A stretch of DNA of 44,894 bases from an uncultured Lactobacillus sp. (GTDB lineage: Bacteria > Bacillota > Bacilli > Lactobacillales > Lactobacillaceae): the NCBI RefSeq assembly GCF_910589175.1, contig NZ_CAJURR010000020.1, positions 1 through 44,894 on the forward strand, read 5' to 3'. The position numbers were made by a program, and so were the translations under genes. A model generated the notes under the pieces. That model was not told the DNA's origin. It was given only the letters and a program-made list of their open reading frames with translations, and searched no databases. Of the stretch, positions 1 to 7,808 are shown piece by piece. The first letter of the stretch is position 1. The number at the start of each line of letters is the position of its first letter.

Positions 1-8
1 AAAAAAAT

Positions 9-50
9 ACCTCATAATTATTAGATTTTATGTCTAACAATTATGAGGCA
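9..50 (-). terminator. Intrinsic terminator of the GNAT/MarR operon
   Basis: A long hairpin pairs CCTCATAATT...TTAGA with TCTAA...AATTATGAGG, with one mismatch. On the minus strand it is followed by a run of T (positions 1-7 on the plus strand are all A). It lies just past the stop of the acetyltransferase gene that ends at 76, so it is the likely end of that transcript. Confidence 0.6.
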
Positions 51-73
51 CTTCATCTCCGAGGTGCTTTTTT
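48..73 (+). terminator. Intrinsic terminator of a plus-strand transcript entering from the left
   Basis: GCACTTC pairs with GAGGTGC (one G-T pair) around a 6-nt loop and is followed by six T. It faces the opposite way from the preceding hairpin, so it probably serves a plus-strand gene whose body lies left of the window. Confidence 0.5.
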
Positions 74-75
74 AT

Positions 76-516
76 CTATAAATCTTTATACATTAATACG
101 TGTTCTATACCACCCTCATCAAATATATCACCTTTAACTTGATAACCAAGATGATCATAGAAAGGCTTGGCCGTCAGCTGCGCATGGCAGTATAACCTAT
201 TAACATCTTTTTCTTTTAGATACTGATGAACTTCCCTTATCATTTTACTTCCAAGATGCATCCCTCGTGCATCTTTTGAGACCACAACTCGACCTAGATA
301 CCAATCATCATTTTTTTCTTTAAAAATTCGACAAGTAGCTAATGCGTTATCTTTTCTATCATTTAAACTAAAAACATGAATTGCCCGAAAGTCTTCATCA
401 TCTATTTCAGGTAAGGTAATTTTTTGCTCACTAACAAAAACTTCATTTCTTAGCCTTTCAACACAAAAAGCCTCATATCCAGTCATTTCATCAATTGTCT
501 TAAAATAAAATTTCAT
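76..516 (-). CDS. GNAT-family N-acetyltransferase, ElaA-like
   Basis: A 146-residue protein predicted to transfer an acetyl group from acetyl-CoA to an unidentified small molecule or protein amine in the cytoplasm. The segment LRNEVFVSEQ (residues 22-31) is typical of the ElaA branch. The acetyl-CoA pyrophosphate loop is RGMHLGS (84-90), after the beta strand GRVVVS. It is the last gene of a minus-strand set behind a MarR regulator and a second GNAT gene. Its ATG overlaps the TAA of the upstream gene in a TAATG junction, which implies translational coupling. The fold assignment is firm; the substrate is unknown. Confidence 0.85.
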   Translation of the reverse strand: MKFYFKTIDEMTGYEAFCVERLRNEVFVSEQKITLPEIDDEDFRAIHVFSLNDRKDNALATCRIFKEKNDDWYLGRVVVSKDARGMHLGSKMIREVHQYLKEKDVNRLYCHAQLTAKPFYDHLGYQVKGDIFDEGGIEHVLMYKDL

Positions 517-1040
517 TATTTCAACTTCTTAACTAAAATTAAATCTGTTTGTGGATCTTCTCCAACTACAAAAGTGTGTTGACTAACTCTTTTAAAACCA
601 TCTTTTTCATAGAAAGCTTGGGATTGATAATTTTTCTCCCAAACCCCAAGCCACATATTGTCCTTTTCTTTTTCTTTAGCTATTTTTTCAGCTAATTTGA
701 TTAGTACTAATCCTAAACCTTGATGTTGAAAAGCTTGCTTCAAGTATATTCTTTCAACTTCTAAGGCATTAGGAACCACCTGCTCTGTTTGCGCATCTCC
801 TTCATTCACCTTTAGATAGCCAGCTATTTTATTATCTACAGTTAAAAAATAAAAGTTACTATTTGCATTTTCGACTTCATCTCTTAATTTTTCTTCTGCA
901 TATGCTGTATCCAAAAATTCTTTCATATCTTCGGCACTATTTTGTGAGCCAAAGGTTTCTAAAAATGTTTCTCTTGAAATTTGTTGTAAATGTTTAATGT
1001 CGCTTACTGATACTTCTTTAATTTCATATTTTGTAGTCAT
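516..1040 (-). CDS. GNAT-family N-acetyltransferase
   Basis: A 174-residue acetyltransferase of the RimI/spermidine-acetyltransferase-like GNAT type. The acetyl-CoA loop is QHQGLG (residues 105-110), followed by a C-terminal beta-strand/helix pair, LGVWEKN...AFYEKDGF (131-149), characteristic of GNAT enzymes. An upstream in-frame ATG at 1064 lies inside the end of the MarR gene. The ATG at 1040 is preferred because it has AGAGGAAG at the right distance and begins two bases after the MarR stop. It is co-transcribed with the MarR gene upstream and the ElaA-like gene downstream. The substrate cannot be told from sequence. Confidence 0.83.
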   Translation of the reverse strand: MTTKYEIKEVSVSDIKHLQQISRETFLETFGSQNSAEDMKEFLDTAYAEEKLRDEVENANSNFYFLTVDNKIAGYLKVNEGDAQTEQVVPNALEVERIYLKQAFQHQGLGLVLIKLAEKIAKEKEKDNMWLGVWEKNYQSQAFYEKDGFKRVSQHTFVVGEDPQTDLILVKKLK

Positions 1041-1041
1041 A

Positions 1042-1500
1042 TTAATACTTCCTCTTTCCACCATTTTTTACAAAACTCCAATTTTCACGTGCATTTTTCT
1101 CAATAATGCCTAGGTATTTTTGTAATCTGTCCTGTTCATCTTTAGTTAAGCCTTTTGTTACTAACGTATTTGAATAGACATTTTCTCTTTCTATTTCTTT
1201 AGCTAATCTTTTACCTGCATCTGTTACAAATAGATGTTTGATTTTCTTATTAGCTTCATCGTCTTCTTTAACAATAAGTCCGGCTCGTTCAAGTTTTCTA
1301 ATTCCACGGGCAGTCGTTGTACGATCAATATTTAATAATGTAGCTAGGTGATCAGAAATAATCCCGGGGTGTTCAAAAACTCGAGTTAAATATAAGTATT
1401 GACCACGATTTAATTCCAAATCTTTAAACTCAATGTTAGCAATCGAATCCAAGGCTCGTGAAATTGAACCAATTTCCCTCAAAATATCTTCTTCTGCCAT
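1042..1500 (-). CDS. MarR-family winged-helix transcriptional regulator
   Basis: A 152-residue regulator with a central winged helix-turn-helix. HLATLLNIDRTTTARGIRKL (roughly residues 52-71) is the recognition helix region, and the wing follows at about 76-92, with helical dimerisation arms at both ends. It is the first gene of an operon with two acetyltransferases and is divergent from a DUF1304 gene. The shared upstream region has a perfect 11-bp inverted repeat under this gene's own promoter, so autorepression is likely. The signal sensed is unknown; MarR proteins commonly respond to small phenolic or oxidative ligands. Confidence 0.88.
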   Translation of the reverse strand: MAEEDILREIGSISRALDSIANIEFKDLELNRGQYLYLTRVFEHPGIISDHLATLLNIDRTTTARGIRKLERAGLIVKEDDEANKKIKHLFVTDAGKRLAKEIERENVYSNTLVTKGLTKDEQDRLQKYLGIIEKNARENWSFVKNGGKRKY

Positions 1501-1531
1501 CTTTCTGACTATCCCCCTACCTGTTTGTTCT

Positions 1532-1560
1532 AGTATATTTCATTATTGTTGTAAATGCAA
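1532..1560 (-). promoter_or_regulatory. Promoter of the marR-GNAT operon
   Basis: On the minus strand TTGCAT (1555-1560) and TATACT (1532-1537) are separated by exactly 17 bp. This is a good sigma-A promoter, starting transcription about 30 bp upstream of the MarR start codon. Confidence 0.65.
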
Positions 1561-1568
1561 CAATAATG
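1541..1568. promoter_or_regulatory. Probable MarR operator (perfect inverted repeat)
   Basis: CATTATTGTTG (1541-1551) and its exact reverse complement CAACAATAATG (1558-1568) are separated by 6 bp. The repeat covers the -35 box and spacer of the marR promoter and lies between the divergent genes. Binding by the adjacent MarR protein is inferred. Confidence 0.6.
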
Positions 1569-1649
1569 GAGAACATTATTACACTATTTGATTTCTATGT
1601 TAACAATAAGTAAAATCTATCTGAATAGTTAAATAAAGGAGATTATAAA

Positions 1650-2018
1650 ATGATTTTAAGAAATATTGGAATTCTTCTAACAATTATTGTTGGAATTGAG
1701 CATATTGGAATTATGTGGTTAGAAATTTTTGGGAAACCTGACTTACAAGCTAAGTCGTTTGACATGGACGTAGAGTTCGTTAAACAGCCTGCCGCAAAAA
1801 CAGCTTTAGCTAATCAAGGTATCTATAACGGAATGCTAGGACTTTTAATTCTAATTGTATTTTTCTTCTTTAGAATGCCAACTTTAATCACCGTATGGCA
1901 ACTTTTACTTGCCTTTGTTGTAGTTGTCGCTATCTTTGGTGGCTTTACAGCAAGTAAAAAGATTTTTGTTGTTCAAATGCTGCCTGCACTAATTGCCTTC
2001 ATTCTTCTTTTCTTCTAA
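1650..2018 (+). CDS. DUF1304 integral membrane protein
   Basis: A 122-residue protein with four predicted membrane helices, at about residues 4-24, 58-76, 80-97 and 103-121. The N-terminal HIGIMWLEIFG and the QGIYNG motif are typical of DUF1304 (YqjF-like small membrane proteins of unknown function). It is preceded by AGGAGA and is transcribed alone, away from the marR operon; the shared intergenic operator suggests MarR control. No biochemical role is established for the family. Confidence 0.75.
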   Translation: MILRNIGILLTIIVGIEHIGIMWLEIFGKPDLQAKSFDMDVEFVKQPAAKTALANQGIYNGMLGLLILIVFFFFRMPTLITVWQLLLAFVVVVAIFGGFTASKKIFVVQMLPALIAFILLFF

Positions 2019-2034
2019 AAATATCTATATAAAA

Positions 2035-2070
2035 AATGAGGATTGTCATAGTGACAGTCCTCATTTTTTT
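2035..2070. terminator. Bidirectional intrinsic terminator
   Basis: GAGGATTGTCA and TGACAGTCCTC form an 11-bp stem with a 3-nt loop, flanked by A-rich sequence on the left and T-rich on the right. It serves both the convergent DUF1304 gene and the ABC lipoprotein gene ending at 2087. Confidence 0.75.
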
Positions 2071-2086
2071 ACTTAATATTCTGTTT

Positions 2087-3391
2087 TTATTGATTCCAAG
2101 CACTTTGGAACTTAGTCTTACCGGCATCAATTTGTGAATTCCAGTTTTGACCCTTCTTTGCTTGTGCAAAGATGTTTTGCATAATTGAATTCAATTGAGT
2201 GTATGCAGCATTGCTGTTCTTAACTACAGGAACACTGTATAAGTTCTTCATTGCCTTGTCTAATTGAGCAGGAACCTTAGACTTAGTTGAGTTCTTGTAA
2301 GCACTAGAGTTAATTACATTGTTAGTTACAGGGATGTATCCAGTTTGATCAGCCCAAGTCAATTGTTGGTTCTTACCTAACAAGTACTTAATGTACATGA
2401 AGGCAGCTGCTTTTTGCTCTGCAGTACCCTTGTTAAACATATAAATATCAGTACCTTGTTGCATGTTGTACTTAGAAGGACGAGGTGCAACGCCGTATTG
2501 GAACTTGTTACCAACACCCATCTTAACAAATCCTTCACCAGCACTAGTACCTACAAACATTGCAACCTTTTGGTTAGAGAAGTCACCGGAAAGGTAACCA
2601 GCTGAACCAGCAGTCTTGAAGTAACCAGCTTTAATACCATCAGCATAGTAGTTAATTACTTTCTTAGACTTAGAACCAGTAAAGTTGATGTTCTTAGAGA
2701 AGTTTACGCCTTCATCCTTCATACCTAAAACGTAATAGTTTGAAAGTGAATCGAATCCAGCACCTACAACCTTGTGGTTACTCTTTTCGTAAATCTTCTT
2801 AGATGCTGCCTTTAATTCAGCCATTGTCTTTGGTACTTTAACACCATATTTATCTAATAAATCCTTGTTATAAGTCAACATTTCAACAGATTTATTAAAT
2901 GGGATACCATATTGAGTACCCTTAATTTGTGCACCCTTTAATAATTCTTCACGGATGTCACTCTTCTTAGCTGATCCCCAACCAATCTTACTGTTGTTAA
3001 TGTAAGGGGTCATGTCAACTAAACGTTTGCTATTAGCGGCATTTAAAAGCCAGCCAGGATAAGCTTGAGTAATCGTAGGCAAGTTATTTGGTGATTGCAA
3101 AGTTGAGTTAATCTTTGCTTGTAAGTCATTATACTTACCTTGGTTTTCGAGCTTAACAGTAATGTTAGGATTCTTCTTTTCAAAATCCTTAGTCAAGCTT
3201 TGCAAAGTCTTTTCCTGAGTTCCAGTCATACCATGCCAGAAAACAACAGTAGTTTTCTTGGTAATCTTAGTTGGAATATCAGCAGACTTACTACTTGAGC
3301 TATCATTACTCTTAGAATTTGAGCAAGCAGTAGTGCCTACAAGGGCTAAAGCAGCAACTGCAACTGCTGCAAATTTTTTAGTGAACTTCAT
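2087..3391 (-). CDS. Carbohydrate ABC transporter substrate-binding lipoprotein (UgpB-like)
   Basis: A 434-residue extracellular solute receptor. The signal peptide ends in a lipobox, with the lipidated Cys at residue 23 (VGTTACSN), then a Ser/Lys-rich tether. The mature domain has the family 1 extracellular solute-binding pattern (VVFWHGMTG, FEKKNPNI, KAAAFMYIKYLL). WHGMTG resembles receptors of the glycerol-3-phosphate/UgpB branch, but ligand specificity cannot be read reliably. It is the last gene of the importer operon that begins with the ATPase at 7501, 44 bp after the beta-CASP hydrolase gene. It would deliver substrate to the two permeases encoded upstream. Confidence 0.85.
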   Translation of the reverse strand: MKFTKKFAAVAVAALALVGTTACSNSKSNDSSSSKSADIPTKITKKTTVVFWHGMTGTQEKTLQSLTKDFEKKNPNITVKLENQGKYNDLQAKINSTLQSPNNLPTITQAYPGWLLNAANSKRLVDMTPYINNSKIGWGSAKKSDIREELLKGAQIKGTQYGIPFNKSVEMLTYNKDLLDKYGVKVPKTMAELKAASKKIYEKSNHKVVGAGFDSLSNYYVLGMKDEGVNFSKNINFTGSKSKKVINYYADGIKAGYFKTAGSAGYLSGDFSNQKVAMFVGTSAGEGFVKMGVGNKFQYGVAPRPSKYNMQQGTDIYMFNKGTAEQKAAAFMYIKYLLGKNQQLTWADQTGYIPVTNNVINSSAYKNSTKSKVPAQLDKAMKNLYSVPVVKNSNAAYTQLNSIMQNIFAQAKKGQNWNSQIDAGKTKFQSAWNQ

Positions 3392-3435
3392 ATGTTCCTC
3401 CCAATAAAAACAAACAACAAAATAAAATTTTAATT

Positions 3436-4737
3436 TTAACTAAGCGAAAATACCTCTCCGCGCTTAGGTAAAATCCTTTCTCCAAATGGGTTTTCTTCTA
3501 ATTCTGGATGCAATGTGTGCACAGGAGCCAAAATTTTTGGCTCAAAACCCGCAATAATATCTTTTAATTCAGCCACGTCCGCATGCCCTGAACAACGTAG
3601 AGTTATTAATTCAATTCCACGCTTTTCAATATTTTCAATAAACGGAGCATAAGCTGGATCAAAATCTCCAAGAGGCTCAGCATTACTATGAATGTATAAG
3701 CCACCTTTTTGTAGTTGATCATAATGACCAATTACTTGCCAGAAATATTGATGATCGTCTTTTAGAAGATCTTGATAACTAATTTCAAGATTTGGATCGA
3801 GCGCATCAATTTTTTCATCTTCTGGTAAGTAGTAATAAGGAACATCCTGCTTTAATGCTAATTTTAATAATTCAGCACGTTTAGCATGAAGTACTACTTT
3901 TCGAGGCGAATCTGAAATAATTCTCAAAATTCGTTCTACATTTGTAGGATAAGTATTAAAAGTTAACTGACGCTTTGGATTATCTTTTTGGTATTTTACT
4001 ACTCTTTCAGTAAGTTCAACCTCATTCTTAACGCCTTTGAACTCTTCACTATCCTCTTCACTACGTTCTGGCCATGAAACACCAGTACCTTCGATAATTA
4101 GCATATCACATCCCTTACCGGCCGCCATAAATTGACGCACCCAATCGGGATGATAGCCATGCAAGCGAATATCTCCAGTATGAACGATTGTTTTATCAGG
4201 TGTTTCGATGATTAACCCAGTTGCTCCGTAAGCATCATGATCACTAGGAACAACGGTTAAAGTTATATCTCCAACTTTAATGGGTTGGTTTAATTTAGCA
4301 GCAATTATAGGACGAGTATAATTCTTGGGTTTATCAGCTGCTGGCAATAAAAATTCTCCATCCCGATTCAACACTGGTAACAAGGCCGCAGTTAATGGAC
4401 CAGCATATAATGGAATCTCTGGCGCTAAAAGATTCATAGCTTTACTATGATCTAGATGAAGGTGAGAAATATAAGCTGCGCTGTGCTGCCAACGTTCATG
4501 ATCTATCTCTTTTCCCGTAATCTTTGGATCATAGAAATTCGGCACATCACCAATCAATTGATATTTAAGAAGAGTTGAAAAATCTTCATCTTCCATTTTT
4601 AGCCCAAGTTCTGGACGGTACACTTCTCCTAAATCAAATAATACATGTGACTTATCATAAGCTACTTCAATCATTGGGCCGCCAATAGTCGTTAACCCAT
4701 TATAAAAAGTAACTGTCGTTTTAGGCTTTGAGGTCAT
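3436..4737 (-). CDS. MBL-fold/beta-CASP hydrolase, RNase J-like
   Basis: A 433-residue metallo-beta-lactamase-fold protein. Zinc ligands are visible as SHLHLDH (residues 91-97), VHTGD (185-189) and a C-terminal CSGHADVAEL motif followed by a distal VHTLHPE. This order is that of the beta-CASP nuclease group to which RNase J belongs, although the protein is shorter than RNase J (about 555 residues). Its start codon lies inside the 3' end of the upstream permease gene (17-bp overlap), so it is translationally coupled to an ABC importer. A nuclease or phosphodiester hydrolase activity is expected. Its link with transport is unexplained, and it could instead act on an imported phosphodiester. Confidence 0.75.
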   Translation of the reverse strand: MTSKPKTTVTFYNGLTTIGGPMIEVAYDKSHVLFDLGEVYRPELGLKMEDEDFSTLLKYQLIGDVPNFYDPKITGKEIDHERWQHSAAYISHLHLDHSKAMNLLAPEIPLYAGPLTAALLPVLNRDGEFLLPAADKPKNYTRPIIAAKLNQPIKVGDITLTVVPSDHDAYGATGLIIETPDKTIVHTGDIRLHGYHPDWVRQFMAAGKGCDMLIIEGTGVSWPERSEEDSEEFKGVKNEVELTERVVKYQKDNPKRQLTFNTYPTNVERILRIISDSPRKVVLHAKRAELLKLALKQDVPYYYLPEDEKIDALDPNLEISYQDLLKDDHQYFWQVIGHYDQLQKGGLYIHSNAEPLGDFDPAYAPFIENIEKRGIELITLRCSGHADVAELKDIIAGFEPKILAPVHTLHPELEENPFGERILPKRGEVFSLS

Positions 4738-5551
4738 TACGTACTACTCCTCGAATAATTTGCTTTCTAAAAATGAAGTAAACAATTAAAACAGGTACTA
4801 CTGTTAAAGTCGCTGCTGCTAGTTGAAGTTGCGTTTGAGCACCTGCATCAGATGCAAAGGCAGCTAAACCATTATTCAATAAGCGCATCTTGTCTTCATT
4901 TGTTACCAATAATGGCCATAAGAAGGAGTTCCATCCTGAAATAAAACTAAGCAAGGCAACAGTAATTAAACCACCTTTAGACATTGGAACCAGAATTTTC
5001 CAAATATATTCCCAATCAGAAGCTCCATCAATCATGGCTGCTTTATAAATTGTTGGTGAAATTGCTGTAAAGTAGCTTTGTAAATAGTACATATAAAAGA
5101 TAGAAGTTAAGAATGGTAAAACCAATCCTAAATATGTATTCAATAAGCCTAAATGAGCAATTGTATTATAGTTGGTGAAAATTATTGCTTCTCCCGGAAC
5201 CATTAAGAGTGAAAGAAAAATTAGCTGAATAAATCCTTTTCCCTTAAATTTTAAGTTGGTCATTGCAAATGCACCGAGAATTGAAGTAAACAATGTAACA
5301 ATTGTTGTGGTTGCTGCTGTAATAAAGGTGTTTAGGAAATATCTTGCAAACGGTGCTTGCTCAAATACTTTTTGATAGTTACTCCACCTCAAAGTCTTTG
5401 GGATTAAAGTTGGTGGAATAGTAGTGGTTTCCTGATAAGACATCAACCCACCTAAGATCATATAAATAAATGGGAAAACAGTTATAATGCCAAAAATTCC
5501 AATGAATAGATAGACAAAAATCATTCCCCAACGTAGTTTTTTCTTCTTCAT
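4721..5551 (-). CDS. Carbohydrate ABC transporter permease (UgpE/MalG-like)
   Basis: A 276-residue inner permease subunit with six predicted membrane helices, beginning at about residue 8. The cytoplasmic EAA loop that docks on the ATPase is seen as AAMIDGASDWEYIWKILVPM, about residues 171-190, as in MalG/UgpE proteins. It starts one base after the partner permease gene ends and overlaps the next gene by 17 bp, so the operon is tightly coupled. With the permease at 5553-6416 it should form the membrane channel for the solute bound by the lipoprotein encoded at 2087-3391. Confidence 0.88.
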   Translation of the reverse strand: MKKKKLRWGMIFVYLFIGIFGIITVFPFIYMILGGLMSYQETTTIPPTLIPKTLRWSNYQKVFEQAPFARYFLNTFITAATTTIVTLFTSILGAFAMTNLKFKGKGFIQLIFLSLLMVPGEAIIFTNYNTIAHLGLLNTYLGLVLPFLTSIFYMYYLQSYFTAISPTIYKAAMIDGASDWEYIWKILVPMSKGGLITVALLSFISGWNSFLWPLLVTNEDKMRLLNNGLAAFASDAGAQTQLQLAAATLTVVPVLIVYFIFRKQIIRGVVRNDLKA

Positions 5552-5552
5552 T

Positions 5553-6416
5553 CTAACTGTTCACCTTTTTCATCAATTTTCTTTGTAAGAAAGTTACGAA
5601 CAATATAAATAGGAACAAGACTACTGTTGCAGCCATTGCTACACCAGGCGTACCAACAATTTGGAATTTATTATAGATATAGTAAACTGCTGTCATTGCT
5701 GAATTGCCTACACCAGCTTGTCCATTAAATAATGCATAAACTTGGGTATAGATCTTAAATGCCCCAATTAAGTTAACAGTTAAAAGAAAGGCTAAAGTTG
5801 GGACTAACTGTGGTACTGTTATGCGCCAGAACTTTTCCCTACTTGTTGCACCATACATATCAGCTAAGACATAGTAATTTGGTTCAATGTTTCTTAACGC
5901 CCCCATCAGGATAACGATGTTAAATGCCAAAGATGACCAAACACCAAAGATAATCAATGAAACAAGACTTAGACTCGGATTATCTAACCAATCAGGTTGT
6001 GGTAAATGAGCAAGTTTTAATAAGAAGTTCAATAAACCGTATTCACCATTAAAGATATAGCGAAATACAATCCCGATTGCGATCGTACTTGTAACATATG
6101 GCATAAAAAACATAGTTTCAAAGAAGGCAGTATGTTTAATTTTTGAAAAAATAAACCATGCTAGCGCAACAGAAATTATTAAGGCAATTGGCACGGCTAA
6201 AAATGCATAAATAGCCGTATTCATAATTGCACGCCAGAATTCTGGATCGCTAAAAATATACTGATAGTTAGAGAGTCCATTAAATTGAAGATCAATTAAT
6301 GGACCACCCTGAAAACTCATCGTAAAAGCACGTAGAATTGGCCAAATACTAAATACAGTAACGCAAATAATGGCCGGTGCTAAAAATAACCAAGCTTTTT
6401 TCTGATTATCTTTCAT
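5553..6416 (-). CDS. Carbohydrate ABC transporter permease (UgpA/MalF-like)
   Basis: A 287-residue permease with six predicted transmembrane helices (the first at residues 9-29, FLAPAIICVTVFSIWPILRA). The EAA loop is ADMYGATSREKFWRITVPQL, about residues 185-204. It overlaps the ATPase stop codon by one base and is followed immediately by the second permease. The two permeases are a standard heterodimer of the CUT1 carbohydrate uptake class. Confidence 0.88.
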   Translation of the reverse strand: MKDNQKKAWLFLAPAIICVTVFSIWPILRAFTMSFQGGPLIDLQFNGLSNYQYIFSDPEFWRAIMNTAIYAFLAVPIALIISVALAWFIFSKIKHTAFFETMFFMPYVTSTIAIGIVFRYIFNGEYGLLNFLLKLAHLPQPDWLDNPSLSLVSLIIFGVWSSLAFNIVILMGALRNIEPNYYVLADMYGATSREKFWRITVPQLVPTLAFLLTVNLIGAFKIYTQVYALFNGQAGVGNSAMTAVYYIYNKFQIVGTPGVAMAATVVLFLFILFVTFLQRKLMKKVNS

Positions 6417-7501
6417 TAATAGATTCGCTCCCCATCTGGCTTAAATAAGTAAACACGATCTAAGTTCATCTTAAATTTCACGCTATCTCCAGGTTTTACT
6501 TCTTGCTCTAAATCAATTAATGCACGTTGACTTGTTCCAGCATGAGTAAATTTTAATACTCGTTCACGTCCAATTAATTCGACATCATCAATTACTTCAC
6601 CAAGTTCGCCCTCATTACTTAACTTTAAGTTTTCAGGACGAATACTCAATGTATAATCTCCGTCTACTAAGTCGCCTCTAAATTTTGTACTATCTAATTT
6701 TTCAACTGGAATTTCAAAGTCTGTCCCAATAATCTTATTGTCTGCTACCTTTACATCAAAATTATCAATCACTGGATTACCAATAAAGTTAGCGACAAAT
6801 TGATTATTAGGTTCAAGATAAAGGTCTTGCCCCTTATCATCTTGTTGAATTACTCCGTTATGGAAAAGAATAATCTTATCACCAATTGATAGAGCTTCTT
6901 CTTGATCGTGCGTAACGAATAAAGTAGTAATTCCTACTTCTTTAACCAAATTACGAATCTCTTCACGAATCTTTAAACGTAAGCGGGCATCTAAGTTACT
7001 TAATGGTTCATCCATTAACAAAATTTGTGGTTCTTGCACTAATGCACGTGCAATCGAAACACGCTGCTGTTGCCCACCAGAAAGATTGCCCGGCTTTTGA
7101 TCAGCCAATTCTTCAATATGAGTTAATTTCATAAATTTTTGGGCAATTTTTTCAGCTTCATCTTTTGGCTTCTTGTTCTTTCCCACTGTCATTGGAAACA
7201 TTACATTCTGTAAAACAGTCATATGTGGGTATAAGGCATAATTCTGGAATACATAGCCAATATTACGATCTTTTGGCGCAACATTAAGAAGAGACTTACC
7301 ATTTACAATGATGTCTCCGCCAGTCGGATTCAATAATCCGGCAATCATATTTAAAGTTGTAGTTTTTCCACAACCACTAGGACCCAACAAGCACACTAAG
7401 TCGCCCTTTTTTACAGAAAAGCTGACAGACTTAATCGCTTGGTAACCATTCTCATAAGTTTTTTCTAGGTTATTTACCTGAATGAATTTATCTTCGTTCA
7501 T
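6416..7501 (-). CDS. ABC transporter ATPase, UgpC/MsmK type
   Basis: A 361-residue ATPase that powers the importer encoded downstream. Walker A is GPSGCGKTT (residues 40-48), followed by the Q-loop FQNYALYPHM, the signature LSGGQQQR (about 140-147), Walker B ILLMDEP with the D-loop SNLDARLR, and the switch VTHDQEEAL. The C-terminal third is the OB-fold regulatory domain (TOBE; SIRPENLKL...) found in CUT1 ATPases such as MalK, UgpC and MsmK. It is the first gene of the operon, downstream of a 307-bp intergenic stretch. Such ATPases may serve more than one importer. Confidence 0.92.
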   Translation of the reverse strand: MNEDKFIQVNNLEKTYENGYQAIKSVSFSVKKGDLVCLLGPSGCGKTTTLNMIAGLLNPTGGDIIVNGKSLLNVAPKDRNIGYVFQNYALYPHMTVLQNVMFPMTVGKNKKPKDEAEKIAQKFMKLTHIEELADQKPGNLSGGQQQRVSIARALVQEPQILLMDEPLSNLDARLRLKIREEIRNLVKEVGITTLFVTHDQEEALSIGDKIILFHNGVIQQDDKGQDLYLEPNNQFVANFIGNPVIDNFDVKVADNKIIGTDFEIPVEKLDSTKFRGDLVDGDYTLSIRPENLKLSNEGELGEVIDDVELIGRERVLKFTHAGTSQRALIDLEQEVKPGDSVKFKMNLDRVYLFKPDGERIY

Positions 7502-7808
7502 ATATCTCTCACTACTACATTTAGATTTAAATCATATTACATCACAAATTTTATGATAAAAGCAACAAAATCACAAATATTTTTTCAATAAATAATTCGT
7601 ACTTTGTGAATTTTTGTTGCTTTTTTGTGGATAAGATGTGGATAATAATATTATTTCAGGAACAATATTTCTAAAAAAAAAGAAATAAATCGTATTTTAC
7701 CTCTTGCATTTTTTAGATATCCCTTTGGGATCTATTTTATCAACATACAAGATAGAGAAAGTCGAACAATAAAAAAACACTACATCTTGTGCAGTGTTTT
7801 TCAAAAAA
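7502..7808 (-). promoter_or_regulatory. Intergenic leader of the ABC operon with a long inverted repeat
   Basis: This 307-bp gap holds the PepD terminator near 7771-7801 and a large imperfect inverted repeat. Its left arm (7558-7577) begins AAAAGCAACAAAA and continues TCACAAA; the right arm (7603-7624) reads TTTGTGA and then TTTTTGTTGCTTTT. Loop length is about 25 nt. The repeat lies about 60-120 bp upstream of the ATPase start and could be an operator or an RNA stem. No clear promoter or riboswitch was recognised in the gap. Confidence 0.4.
7771..7801 (-). terminator. Intrinsic terminator after pepD
   Basis: On the minus strand AAAACACTGCA pairs with TGTAGTGTTTT, followed by a T tract. It lies directly past the stop of the dipeptidase gene. 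Confidence 0.7.
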
